The position numbers were made by a program, and so were the translations under genes. Positions 1-7,435 of a DNA stretch of 44,484 nucleotides are shown piece after piece. This stretch comes from Betaproteobacteria bacterium (lineage in GTDB: Bacteria; Pseudomonadota; Gammaproteobacteria; Burkholderiales; Ga0077523), in the NCBI GenBank assembly GCA_016125475.1, contig WGLR01000034.1, positions 1-44,484 of the forward strand, given 5' to 3'. Every line of letters begins with the position of its first letter. The first letter of the stretch is position 1. The notes below the pieces were generated by a model that worked only from the letters and a program-made list of their open reading frames with translations, had not been told where the DNA came from and made no database searches.

Positions 1-255
1 CCGCGCACGCGGACGAGGCAACGCGTTGTTCGCCACCAGACACTCCGCGAGGGATGAGATGTTGCCCGGTGCGCCGTGCGCACCCTGCGCACGTGTCCAC
101 CATGTGTCCGGGCTATACAGGCCCGCAGGGTGCGCACCGCGCACGCGGACGAGGCAACGCGTTGTTCGCCACCAGACACTCCGCGAGGGCTGAGATGTCG
201 CCCGGTGCACCGTGCGCACCCTACGCACGTGTCCACCATGTGTCCGGGCTATACG
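1..255. repeat. 136-bp tandem repeat, about 1.9 copies
   Basis: Copy 1 runs 1-136 and copy 2 runs 137-255. Both open with CCGCGCACGCGGACGAGG and differ at only a few positions. Read on the minus strand, the unit resembles the 188-bp units at 14955-15518: both contain the GCGCACCGGGCGAC and GTGCGCA palindromic segments. It therefore belongs to the same dispersed family in the opposite orientation. No credible gene is seen here; the open frames only follow the repeat. The left edge is cut by the window, so more copies may precede it. Confidence 0.8.
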
Positions 256-301
256 GCATCGCGGGGGAGGGAGCTTTGTGCGCTGACGCGGGGGCAGTGT
301 G

Positions 302-350
302 CCCCGAACCCCGAACCCCGAACCCCGAACCCCGAACCCCGAACCCCGAA
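302..350 (+). repeat. CCCCGAA heptamer array, 7 copies
   Basis: Seven perfect CCCCGAA units are followed by a partial one. Just upstream (258-281) lies GCATCGCGGGGGAGGG, the right half of the C-tract hairpin found intact at 2196-2220. This copy is therefore a composite element with a damaged hairpin. The array abuts the 3' end of the minus-strand SDR gene, whose stop codon is at 358-360. Confidence 0.9.
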
Positions 351-357
351 CCCGCCT

Positions 358-1116
358 TCATCCCATATGCGCCCCGCCGTTCGGGCCGAGCACCTGTCCG
401 TAGTAGAACGACGCGAGATCGGACGCGAGGAACAGGGCCGTCGCGGCGATCTCCTCGGGTTGTCCCACCCTTTCGGCCGGTATTGCGCGTTCCGCCTCGA
501 GCACTTCCGGGCTCATGTGCTCCACGGACAGCATGGGCGTGTCGACGGGGCCCGGTGCGATCGCGTTCACGCGTATCGCGGGGGCGAACTCGCGTGCGAG
601 CGCGCGCGTGATGCCGATCACGCCGGCCTTCGCGGCACAGTAGGGCGCGTAGCTCGCGCGTCCGAGCAGGCCGAGTTCCGACGCGATGTTGATCACGCAC
701 CCGCGACCGCGCCGGACCATGCCGGGCAGTACTGCCCGGCAGCACAGGAAGATGCCCTTCAGGTCGGTGTCGACCACGAAGTCCCAGTCCGCCTCGGTCG
801 TTTCGAGGAACGGCTTCTCCTGGATCACGCCGGCGCTCTGCACGGCGATGTCCACGCGACCGAATTCCCGCTCGGTCCACGTGACCATGTCGGCGACGGC
901 GTGCGCGTCCTTCACGTCGGCCTCGAATGCCGTCGCGTGGCCGCCCGCCTCCCGGATCGCGCGCACGACGCCGTCGGCATACGCGTGTCGTCGCAGGTGG
1001 TTGACGACGACCGTGGCCCCCGCATGCGCGAGCGTGCGGGCGATGGCCGCGCCGATGCCGGTCGCGGCACCGGTCACGAGCGCCACCTGGCCGGCGAGCG
1101 AGATCGTGGTGCTCAT
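358..1116 (-). CDS. SDR family oxidoreductase (glucose/3-oxoacyl reductase type)
   Basis: A classical short-chain dehydrogenase/reductase of 252 aa, starting MSTTISLAGQ. It has the nucleotide-binding glycine motif TGAATGIG near residues 14-21, an NIASE segment with the catalytic Ser region, and YAPYCAAK carrying the catalytic Tyr and Lys. The C-terminal GPNGG fits SDRs that reduce or oxidise sugars or 3-oxoacyl groups. The ATG overlaps the stop of the upstream desaturase gene (ATGA, 1113-1116), so the two are translationally coupled and probably act on related substrates. The NNAG motif is altered to QSAG, a modest deviation. The substrate cannot be told from sequence. Confidence 0.85.
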   Translation of the reverse strand: MSTTISLAGQVALVTGAATGIGAAIARTLAHAGATVVVNHLRRHAYADGVVRAIREAGGHATAFEADVKDAHAVADMVTWTEREFGRVDIAVQSAGVIQEKPFLETTEADWDFVVDTDLKGIFLCCRAVLPGMVRRGRGCVINIASELGLLGRASYAPYCAAKAGVIGITRALAREFAPAIRVNAIAPGPVDTPMLSVEHMSPEVLEAERAIPAERVGQPEEIAATALFLASDLASFYYGQVLGPNGGAHMG

Positions 1117-2117
1117 ACCGCCGTCAGGAACGACACGCCGGCGGCGCCGAGGAATCCGTCCGCCTTTCGTGCGCCCGTACCGACCTCGCCGTAGTCGTCG
1201 GACGTGATCCGGCGCAGGCGGTCGCGATGATAGCCACGCAGGAGCGCGGCCATCGGAATGACCTGACGGTAGTCCGCGGGGAAGATTTCGGCGTGCAGGC
1301 GCGGGAGGTCGTGCCACGGCACGACGGGTCGCTCGTGGTGGGCGTTGTGATAGGAGAAGTTCAGCAGCAGCAGGTTGAGCCAGGGGTGAGCGACCGACAC
1401 GAGGTTCGAGTAGGTGTTCGCCTGTTCGTAGGCACGGTCGCGGACCTTGGCGTCGGGGACTGCCCCGCTCTCGAGCACCGCGAACGCGTCGTACGTGTGC
1501 TGGAACGCGTCCGCGAACCGGAGCACGTGCAGCATGATCATGTAAGCCACCGCGTAGAGCAGGACTGCCCGCCACGACACCGCCGCCAGCAGCCCGAAGA
1601 GACCGAGCCTGATCGCTAGGATCGTGACGAGCCGGGCGCGTTCCGCCCGACGCTCGGGCTTCAGGAACGGCAGTGCCATCACGTAGCCGTGCATGATGAA
1701 CTCGACCGCGGGCACGTAGAGCCACTCGAGCGCGAGCACGAAGCGGGAGACCCAGGGAGGCGATCTTCGCAGGAACGCCTTGTAGTCGAACGTGACGATG
1801 TCGGCGCGATCGAGGTGGTGACGCATGTGCTTGCGACGCAGTGCCGCGAACGGCGCGTAGCAGCTTCCCGCGATCCAGCTCATGACTTCGCCCCAGCGGT
1901 TGTTGGCCTCGGCGCTCCGGAATATCGACTGGTGCGCGAACTCGTGGATGAAATAGGCGGCGAGGATCAGCGTGTGGGCCGTGAGCAGCACGCCGAGCAC
2001 GTTCGCGGACCACGCGCGCGACGTGAGCAGCCAGATTCCGGTGGCGTAACCACCCAGCGTGCAGGTCAGCGCGATCGTGTTGGGGAGCGCGCCGGCCGGT
2101 GAGCGGAAGAGTTTCAT
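1113..2117 (-). CDS. Fatty acid desaturase-like integral membrane protein
   Basis: A 334-aa membrane protein with the three histidine clusters of membrane di-iron desaturases and hydroxylases: HEFAH near residue 59, KHMRHH near residue 96 and HNAHH near residue 258. Hydrophobic segments separate them. This places it in the type 1 fatty acid desaturase superfamily; whether it desaturates or hydroxylates, and on what substrate, is unknown. The SDR gene overlaps its stop codon. The start ATG lies only 9 bases after a heptamer repeat array, and no Shine-Dalgarno motif is visible (TTATTTTCG precedes ATG). It follows the leftward guanidine-riboswitch-controlled binding-protein gene on the same strand, but a composite repeat separates them, so co-regulation is uncertain. 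Confidence 0.8.
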   Translation of the reverse strand: MKLFRSPAGALPNTIALTCTLGGYATGIWLLTSRAWSANVLGVLLTAHTLILAAYFIHEFAHQSIFRSAEANNRWGEVMSWIAGSCYAPFAALRRKHMRHHLDRADIVTFDYKAFLRRSPPWVSRFVLALEWLYVPAVEFIMHGYVMALPFLKPERRAERARLVTILAIRLGLFGLLAAVSWRAVLLYAVAYMIMLHVLRFADAFQHTYDAFAVLESGAVPDAKVRDRAYEQANTYSNLVSVAHPWLNLLLLNFSYHNAHHERPVVPWHDLPRLHAEIFPADYRQVIPMAALLRGYHRDRLRRITSDDYGEVGTGARKADGFLGAAGVSFLTAV

Positions 2118-2126
2118 CGAAAATAA

Positions 2127-2232
2127 GGTTCGAGGTTCGAGGTTCGAGGTGCGAGGTTCGAGGTGCGAGGTGCGGGGTTCGGGGTTCCGTCCTCTCCCTC
2201 CCCCGCATCGCGGGGGAGGGTCGGGGAGGGGG
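2127..2232 (-). repeat. Composite repeat: C-tract hairpin plus heptamer array
   Basis: In minus-strand reading it lies between the stop of the binding-protein gene (2233) and the desaturase start (2117). First comes a C-rich tract with a hairpin of 11 bp and a 3-nt loop (2196-2206 with 2210-2220). Then come nine heptamers (2127-2189) of the type CCYCGAA, more degenerate than at 8379. The plus strand holds four close G-runs at 2211-2231 and could form a G-quadruplex. Confidence 0.85.
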
Positions 2233-3237
2233 TCACTTCATGCCCATCGCCACCGATGCGTCCATCGTGTCCTCGATCCTCGGAATCTTCCTGATCTCGC
2301 CCTTTGCCTTCAGGATCCGGGAGATCAGTCCGCCGCTCGTGTACAGCGACACCGTTTCGTCACTCCTGTTGAAGACCTTCGGGAACTCCGCGAATGTCGG
2401 GTTGTAGACGCCGGACATCTGCTCCATCACTTCCTTGTCGCTGATCCCCATGACCTTGCCGATCAGCTTCGCCGCTTCGGCAGGATGCTTCTTCATGTAG
2501 TCGAGACCATCGATGTAGCCCTGGATCAGGGCCTTCACGACTGCCGGGTTCGCGCGGATGTATTCCGACTTGAACACGAGGACGTCCGTGATGAGCCCGG
2601 GTGCATTCTTGGTCGAGAACACGACGTGGAACTTGTCACCGCCGCCCATGCCCACGATTTCCGAGACGCTGGGCTCGTACGTGACGCCGATCTTCACGCC
2701 GCCGGAGGCCATCGCAGCGGGCACGCTCTCCGGCGACATGTTCACGGGCTTCACGTCCTTCTCGGAGAGGTTGTTGGTCTGCAGCGCATAGGACAGCAGG
2801 AAGTCCGAAGGCGAGAGCGGATTGAACGCGATCTTCTGGCCCTTGAACTGCGCGATCGAAGTGATGTCCTTCGACGCGACGATCGCGTCGCCGCCGCTCG
2901 AGTAGTCGATGGGCATCACGACGCGCATCGTCGACCCTTTCGCCACGGCGCTGACGACCTGGTCGTACGTGATCATGCCGCCGTCGACCGTACCGCCCGT
3001 CACCGCGGGCGGAATCAGTGCGGGATCGTTGAACGTCTGCAGCGACACCTTCACGCCCGACTTCCGGAAGTAGTCGAGCTGGTCGGCCACGTAGAACGGA
3101 CCATAGCCGATCCAGACGACCGTGCCGATCTTGACGGTCGACGCGGCGAACGATGCAGGGGACGCGAAGAGGGCGGGCAGCGCAGCGAGAAGCGTGAATG
3201 CCAGGTGGCGGATGAAGCTGGAACGCATTGCGATCAT
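2233..3237 (-). CDS. ABC transporter substrate-binding protein (second, guanidine-riboswitch controlled)
   Basis: A periplasmic binding protein of the SsuA/NMT1-like family (nitrate/sulfonate/taurine type), about 334 aa. The signal peptide ends near SFAA before STVKIG. The start at 3237 is preferred because GGGAG lies 7 nt upstream; an in-frame ATG at 3228 lacks such a site. It is a divergent paralogue of the binding protein at 3990: both have a hydrophobic start with VKIG or IKVG, a GLI-D-LV segment and a C-terminal helical region. It has no permease or ATPase of its own nearby, so it may share the divergently encoded ones. The leader carries a guanidine-I riboswitch and a sigma-54 promoter, so the ligand is probably guanidine or a close relative (inference). 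Confidence 0.85.
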   Translation of the reverse strand: MIAMRSSFIRHLAFTLLAALPALFASPASFAASTVKIGTVVWIGYGPFYVADQLDYFRKSGVKVSLQTFNDPALIPPAVTGGTVDGGMITYDQVVSAVAKGSTMRVVMPIDYSSGGDAIVASKDITSIAQFKGQKIAFNPLSPSDFLLSYALQTNNLSEKDVKPVNMSPESVPAAMASGGVKIGVTYEPSVSEIVGMGGGDKFHVVFSTKNAPGLITDVLVFKSEYIRANPAVVKALIQGYIDGLDYMKKHPAEAAKLIGKVMGISDKEVMEQMSGVYNPTFAEFPKVFNRSDETVSLYTSGGLISRILKAKGEIRKIPRIEDTMDASVAMGMK

Positions 3238-3270
3238 GTCGGGACTCCCGGGCCGGAGGTGGAAGGCAAA

Positions 3271-3392
3271 GGAGAGCCGTTTCGCTCTCCCGGGCTTTTG
3301 TCCCTCCGTGGAGCCTCCCGCGCGGGAAGGCCGGTTGCTCTCGGACCAGACGTCACGCGCTAGCGTGACCGGAACCCTAGCGACCCTGGTCG
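3271..3392 (-). promoter_or_regulatory. Guanidine-I (ykkC) riboswitch, leftward, with downstream hairpin
   Basis: Read on the minus strand, the conserved guanidine-I aptamer blocks occur in order: CTAGGGTTCCG (about 3380-3370), CTGGTCCGAGAG (about 3350-3339), then GGAGGGACAAAAGCCCGGG (about 3310-3290). The last block differs from the usual GGGATAAAAGCCC by one base. A perfect 7-bp hairpin GGAGAGC...GCTCTCC (3290-3271) overlaps the aptamer 3' end and is followed by TTTGCC. It is the likely expression platform, although the U-run is weak for a terminator. The gene start is 34 nt downstream. Confidence 0.9.
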
Positions 3393-3439
3393 ACGTCCCG
3401 CACCGAGGCGCGAAACCGCTCACCGTCTGCCCACGTTTC

Positions 3440-3455
3440 TGCAATCGCGGTGCCA
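3440..3455 (-). promoter_or_regulatory. Sigma-54 promoter, leftward
   Basis: The minus-strand sequence TGGCACCGCGATTGCA matches the sigma-54 consensus TGGCAC-N5-TTGCA exactly, with GG and GC 12 bp apart. Transcription would begin near 3429, about 40-50 nt before the guanidine-I aptamer. It mirrors the promoter at 3771 on the other strand. Confidence 0.85.
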
Positions 3456-3770
3456 GGACTGTCGTGGACCACATCGGGATGGAAAATCAGTGCTTTGCGA
3501 GCCGGTGTGCGAATCCCCGGGCGGAAGACCCGCCGCCCCCCGCACCGTTCCAATGCGTGCAGGCCACGTGTCTGTGCGATCGTGGTGCCGATTCATCCGT
3601 CATCCGCGGCCCGGTCGGGACGCGGGCAATTCGCGCGTCCGGCGGTGCCACCCCTGGAAATCCACCGACCCGCACCGTGCCGGCGCGTCGCAGCGCTTTC
3701 GTGCACGGAGTCGGTGCGCCTGAACGCCGCGGCCGCGCCGCTTCGTGAAGAAAACCGGACGAATCAGTGA
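3456..3770. other. Central control region between divergent sigma-54 promoters
   Basis: This 315-bp stretch holds no convincing gene. It is where an enhancer-binding activator (NtrC or similar) would be expected to bind. Several GTGC/GCAC half-sites occur, for example GGTGCC near 3584, but I do not see a clean GCAC-N7-GTGC NtrC palindrome. Confidence 0.5.
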
Positions 3771-3786
3771 TGGCACAGCCATTGCG
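3771..3786 (+). promoter_or_regulatory. Sigma-54 promoter, rightward
   Basis: TGGCACAGCCATTGCG matches TGGCAC-N5-TTGCA except for the last base, with correct -24/-12 spacing. The predicted transcript start is near 3797, about 35 nt before the conserved CTAGGG of the riboswitch. This is consistent with nitrogen-limitation control of a guanidine-nitrogen pathway. Confidence 0.85.
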
Positions 3787-3827
3787 AAAGCGCAGGGCGA
3801 GAGGAGCGACACCACCTCGCTCTTGTC

Positions 3828-3940
3828 GTTGTCGACTAGGGTTCCGGTCGCGCGAAGGCGTGACGTCTGGTCCGAGAGTCGACGGTCTCGCGGTCAGTGT
3901 GTGCGGGGCTCCACGGAGGGATAAAAGCCCGGGAGGCCGA
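3828..3940 (+). promoter_or_regulatory. Guanidine-I (ykkC) riboswitch, rightward
   Basis: The conserved blocks of the guanidine-I aptamer appear in order: CTAGGGTTCCG (3836-3846), CTGGTCCGAGAG (about 3872-3883) and CACGGAGGGATAAAAGCCC (about 3912-3930) followed by GGGAGG. The aptamer is an imperfect inverted copy of the one at 3284-3392. Downstream, TCTCC (about 3956-3960) can pair with GGAGA of the Shine-Dalgarno region of the gene at 3990, which suggests translational control. No intrinsic terminator is seen, so the mechanism is inferred. Confidence 0.92.
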
Positions 3941-3989
3941 GTGGTAGACGCGTCCTCTCCGACTTCGATCAGCCCACGGGAGATTTGCA

Positions 3990-4976
3990 ATGCACACGGT
4001 CCGCTCCATCGCTCGCGTCGTCGCCGCGTCGCTTCTCGGCACCTTCCTGTTCGCAGCCGCGCCGGCTCGCGCCGAAATCAAGGTCGGCTACAGCGACTGG
4101 CCCGGCTGGGTCGCGTGGGCCATCGCCGAGCAGAAGGGGTACTTCAAGAAATACGGTGCGAAGGTGAAGCTCGTCTGGTTCTCGAACTACAGCGACTCCA
4201 TCTCCGCCCTGTCTGCCGGCCAGCTCGACGCCAACTGCCAGACGTGGTCCGACACGATGGCGCCGCTCGCGAAGGGGATCCCGCTGAAGGTCGTTCTCGT
4301 GAACGACAACTCCGCCGGCAACGACGCGCTGATGACGGGGCCCGCCATCAAGTCGTTCGCCGCGCTGAAGGGAAGGAAGATCGCGCTCGAGGAATACAGC
4401 GTGTCGCACTTCCTGCTCGCGACTGCGCTCAACCGGAACGGCATGACGCCGAAGGACGTGAACATCGTGAACATGGCGGCCGGTGACGCGGCAGCTGCGT
4501 TCATCAGCGGGCGGGTCGATGCGGCGGTCGTCTGGAACCCCTGGGTCAACAAGATCGAGCTCTCCGGCAAGGGCAAGCCGCTGTTCTCGTCGAAGGAGGT
4601 GCCCGGCCTCATTCCCGACCTGCTCGTCGCGCAGGAGAAGTCTCTCGCCGCGAACCGCCAGGACTACGCCGGCATGATCCGCGCGTGGTACGACGTGGTG
4701 AAGTTCCTGCGCGAGCACCCCGACGAGGCCGTGAAGATCATGTCTAAGGTCGTGGGACTGTCTCCGGACGAGTACAAGGTGTTCCTGCCCGGCACGCACT
4801 TCTTCGACCAGAAGGCCAATCTCGAGGCATTCGGCACGGACACGTCGACGACGAAGACGCTCGTGGGCTCGGCACCGACGATCCTGAAGTTTCTCGACGA
4901 GAACAAGCTGATCGACGGCAAGCCCGACTACGCGAAGGCACTCGACGGATCGCTCGTGCGCCAGATCGCGAAGTGA
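3990..4976 (+). CDS. ABC transporter substrate-binding protein (guanidine operon)
   Basis: First gene of the rightward guanidine operon: a 328-aa periplasmic binding protein of the SsuA/NMT1-like family. The signal peptide of about 28 aa ends in PARA before EIKVGYSDWPG. The start ATG has GGGAG 7 nt upstream. The family delivers small nitrogen or sulfur compounds to a nitrate/taurine-type ABC importer. With a guanidine riboswitch upstream and guanidine-degrading enzymes downstream, guanidine is the likely ligand. The permease and ATPase genes follow directly. Annotation pipelines may label such proteins as urea, nitrate or taurine binding. Confidence 0.9.
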   Translation: MHTVRSIARVVAASLLGTFLFAAAPARAEIKVGYSDWPGWVAWAIAEQKGYFKKYGAKVKLVWFSNYSDSISALSAGQLDANCQTWSDTMAPLAKGIPLKVVLVNDNSAGNDALMTGPAIKSFAALKGRKIALEEYSVSHFLLATALNRNGMTPKDVNIVNMAAGDAAAAFISGRVDAAVVWNPWVNKIELSGKGKPLFSSKEVPGLIPDLLVAQEKSLAANRQDYAGMIRAWYDVVKFLREHPDEAVKIMSKVVGLSPDEYKVFLPGTHFFDQKANLEAFGTDTSTTKTLVGSAPTILKFLDENKLIDGKPDYAKALDGSLVRQIAK

Positions 4977-4990
4977 CGGGAGCCACCTTC

Positions 4991-5806
4991 ATGGCCCGTA
5001 ACGGCAATTCAGCGAGGCCAGGCCTCTGGTCCATTCGCGGTCCGATGTCGCAGCGCCGCTACTGGATCTTCGCGGCGATCGGGCTTCTCGTTCCGATCGC
5101 CGCCTGGTGGCTCATCGCGACCTCCGGGTTCGTCGAGAAGGTGTTCATGCCCGCGCCGGGTTCGGTCTGGTCGCGAACGATGCTCTGGCTGCAGGAAGAC
5201 AATCTCCTCGCGGACATGGGCATCAGCATCTATCGCGTGACGATGGGCTGGGCGCTGTCCGCCGTGATCGCCCTGCCGCTCGGCCTGCTCATCGGAACCT
5301 TCCGTCCGGTGCAGGCGCTGCTGGAGCCGCTCACGGACTTCATCCGGTACATGCCCGCGGTCGCGTTCATCCCGCTCGTGATGCTCTGGATCGGGATCGA
5401 CGAAGGCTCGAAGATCGCGATCATCTTCATCGGCACGTTCTTCCAGATGGTGCTCATGGTTGCCGAGGACGTGCGTCGCGTGCCGTCCGCCCAGATCGAG
5501 GCCGCCCAGACCATGGGCGCGACCCGCGGGGAGATCATCAAGCTCGTGCTGCTGCCGTCCGCGAAGCCCGCGCTGCTCGACACCATGCGCGTGACGATGG
5601 GCTGGGCGTGGACCTACCTCGTGGTGGCCGAACTCGTCGCGGCGAATTCCGGGCTCGGCTACGCGATCCTGAAGGCCCAGCGGTTCCTGCAGACCGACAA
5701 GATCTTCGCGGGAATCATCCTGATCGGGCTCATCGGCCTGGTCATCGATCAGCTGTTTCGTCTCGCCCACCGCAAGGCATTTCCATGGATGCATCTAAAG
5801 TCGTGA
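4991..5806 (+). CDS. ABC transporter permease (guanidine operon)
   Basis: Inner-membrane permease of the SsuC/TauC/NrtB type, 271 aa with about six membrane spans. The EAA loop that docks the ATPase reads EAAQTMGATRGE followed by LP-S-P. The ATG at 4991 is preferred because GGGAG lies 8 nt upstream; a GTG at 4973 overlapping the previous stop is possible but has no such site. The next gene starts inside its 3' end with a 22-nt overlap, indicating tight coupling. It probably forms the translocation pore of a guanidine importer, as a homodimer in this family. Confidence 0.9.
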   Translation: MARNGNSARPGLWSIRGPMSQRRYWIFAAIGLLVPIAAWWLIATSGFVEKVFMPAPGSVWSRTMLWLQEDNLLADMGISIYRVTMGWALSAVIALPLGLLIGTFRPVQALLEPLTDFIRYMPAVAFIPLVMLWIGIDEGSKIAIIFIGTFFQMVLMVAEDVRRVPSAQIEAAQTMGATRGEIIKLVLLPSAKPALLDTMRVTMGWAWTYLVVAELVAANSGLGYAILKAQRFLQTDKIFAGIILIGLIGLVIDQLFRLAHRKAFPWMHLKS

Positions 5807-6651
5807 CCCTCGCACCGAAGATCCGGGTCCGCAGTCTCGGCAAGATTTTCGAGGGGCCCCGGCCTGTGGTCGCACTCGAGGACATCAATCTCGACGTGCA
5901 GGACAACGAGTTCGTGACGCTGGTCGGCGCGTCGGGGTGTGGCAAGTCCACGCTGCTGCGCATCATCGGCGGCCTCGAATACCACACGAGCGGAGAAGTG
6001 ATCGCAGGTGGCCGAGCGATCTCGGGTCCCGGCTCGGACCGGGCGATGGTGTTCCAGCACTACAGTCTGTACCCGTGGCTGAACGTCATCGACAACATCC
6101 GGTTCTCGCGCCGGCTTCGGGTCAACAGGGAGGACCTCACGTCGGCGGACGTGGAGCGCGCGTCGGGGCGCGCCGACGCCCTGCTCAACCTGATGGGGCT
6201 TCCCTCGATGGCGGACGCGTTCCCGAGCCAGCTCTCGGGTGGCATGCAGCAGCGCGTCGCGATCGCGCGGGCACTCATGCCGCGCCCCGAGATCCTGCTC
6301 ATGGACGAACCGTTCGGTGCGCTCGACGCGCAGACGCGGGAAGTCATGCACGACCTGATCCTGCACGTGTTCAGGCTCGAGAAGTCGACGATCGTCTTCG
6401 TGACGCACGACGTGGAGGAGGCGATCTATCTCGGGCAGCGCGTCGTGCTGCTCGCACCGCGACCCGGACGCATCGACACGGTCTACAAGGTGCCGTTCGG
6501 GGCGGGGCGTCGGCAGGAACTCAAGCACACGCGCGAGTTCCTCGACATGAAGAAGGAGATCCTCGAACGCATCCGCGAGACCTCCGGCATGAAGACCGAC
6601 ACGGACCTGCTCGAGCGCATGTCGCGCGCGGCCGGGCAGGGAGAGGAATGA
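5785..6651 (+). CDS. ABC transporter ATP-binding protein (guanidine operon)
   Basis: ATPase of the SsuB/TauB/NrtD type, 288 aa. Walker A is GASGCGKST (about 48-56), the Q-loop is VFQHYSLYPW (about 89-98), the signature is LSGGMQQR (about 150-157), Walker B is ILLMDEP (about 170-176) and the H-loop is VTHDVEEA. The ATG at 5785 lies within the permease gene. The C-terminal extension of about 50 residues, rich in charged helix, is common in this branch. It powers the import system encoded by the two preceding genes. Confidence 0.92.
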   Translation: MDASKVVTLAPKIRVRSLGKIFEGPRPVVALEDINLDVQDNEFVTLVGASGCGKSTLLRIIGGLEYHTSGEVIAGGRAISGPGSDRAMVFQHYSLYPWLNVIDNIRFSRRLRVNREDLTSADVERASGRADALLNLMGLPSMADAFPSQLSGGMQQRVAIARALMPRPEILLMDEPFGALDAQTREVMHDLILHVFRLEKSTIVFVTHDVEEAIYLGQRVVLLAPRPGRIDTVYKVPFGAGRRQELKHTREFLDMKKEILERIRETSGMKTDTDLLERMSRAAGQGEE

Positions 6652-6706
6652 CGTGTGCCCCGGCCCCTCGCGGGACGGGGAGCGCACTCGACGGAAGAAC
6701 GACGAC

Positions 6707-7429
6707 ATGACTGCAGACAAGGACATTCTCTGGGAAGAAACCGTGCCGGGCGGGTGCCACTGGTCGGGCGTGATCCGGCGTGGCACGGCACTCACGCTCA
6801 CCGACGTCGAAGGGCGCGCGAATCTCGCGATGCTGCTCTTCAATCACGAGGAGCGGTTCGAGCGATACAACATGCCCGACACGCTGAAGGCCCAGCACAC
6901 CGCGTTTCTCACGCACGGCAACGTCCTGTACACGGACATGGGGCGGGCACTCGCGTCCGTGATGGCGGACACGTGCGGCTGGCACGACACGGTGTGCGGC
7001 GTCATGGACGACGCGACACTGGAGATGCGGTTCGGCCGTCGCGCCTACCAGGACTACCGCAACGGCATGACGCGAAGCGGACGGGAAGGATTCCTGAAGG
7101 AACTTGAACGCAACGGTCTCGGGCGACGCGACCTGCACGCCAACGTGAACTGGTTCAGCAAGATCGTGACGGATGCCGAGGGCGGCCTGCACTTCGAGGC
7201 GTCGCACCGCGAGCCCGGACAGCGGATCGACCTGCGCTTCGACATGCACGCGCTCGTGGTCCTGTCCGCGTGTCCGCACCCCCTGGATCCCGCCACGCAG
7301 TGGGAACCGGCTCCCGTGAAGCTCACGGCGTGGCGGTGCGGCGTCGCCGGCAGGGACGACCGCTGCCGGAACCACCGGCCCGAGAACCAGCGCGCGTTCG
7401 TGAACACGGAGCGGTATTTCGGTGAATGA
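6707..7429 (+). CDS. cgdB: Carboxyguanidine deiminase subunit, DUF1989 family (urea carboxylase-associated protein 2 type)
   Basis: A 240-aa DUF1989 protein. The conserved DTCGWHDT segment contains the Cys/His metal-binding residues of this family, and N-NWF and FDMHALVV are further family blocks. These proteins, long annotated as urea carboxylase-associated, have been reassigned as subunits of carboxyguanidine deiminase, which removes one nitrogen from carboxylated guanidine to give allophanate. The larger size and first position fit the B (UAAP2) subunit. The ATG at 6707 has GGAAG 9 nt upstream and skips an 18-residue extension without family similarity. Its partner gene follows after an inserted repeat element. 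Confidence 0.85.
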   Translation: MTADKDILWEETVPGGCHWSGVIRRGTALTLTDVEGRANLAMLLFNHEERFERYNMPDTLKAQHTAFLTHGNVLYTDMGRALASVMADTCGWHDTVCGVMDDATLEMRFGRRAYQDYRNGMTRSGREGFLKELERNGLGRRDLHANVNWFSKIVTDAEGGLHFEASHREPGQRIDLRFDMHALVVLSACPHPLDPATQWEPAPVKLTAWRCGVAGRDDRCRNHRPENQRAFVNTERYFGE

Positions 7430-7435
7430 GGGCCA

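Noticed and set aside
3456-3770. NtrC enhancer palindrome
   Set aside because: Only half-sites and wrongly spaced GCAC/GTGC pairs are seen, so no specific site is called although one is expected functionally.
3931-3965. tRNA-Leu-like D-arm sequence (GTGGTAGACGCG)
   Set aside because: There is no acceptor stem, anticodon arm or T-arm around it, and it lies inside the riboswitch expression platform.
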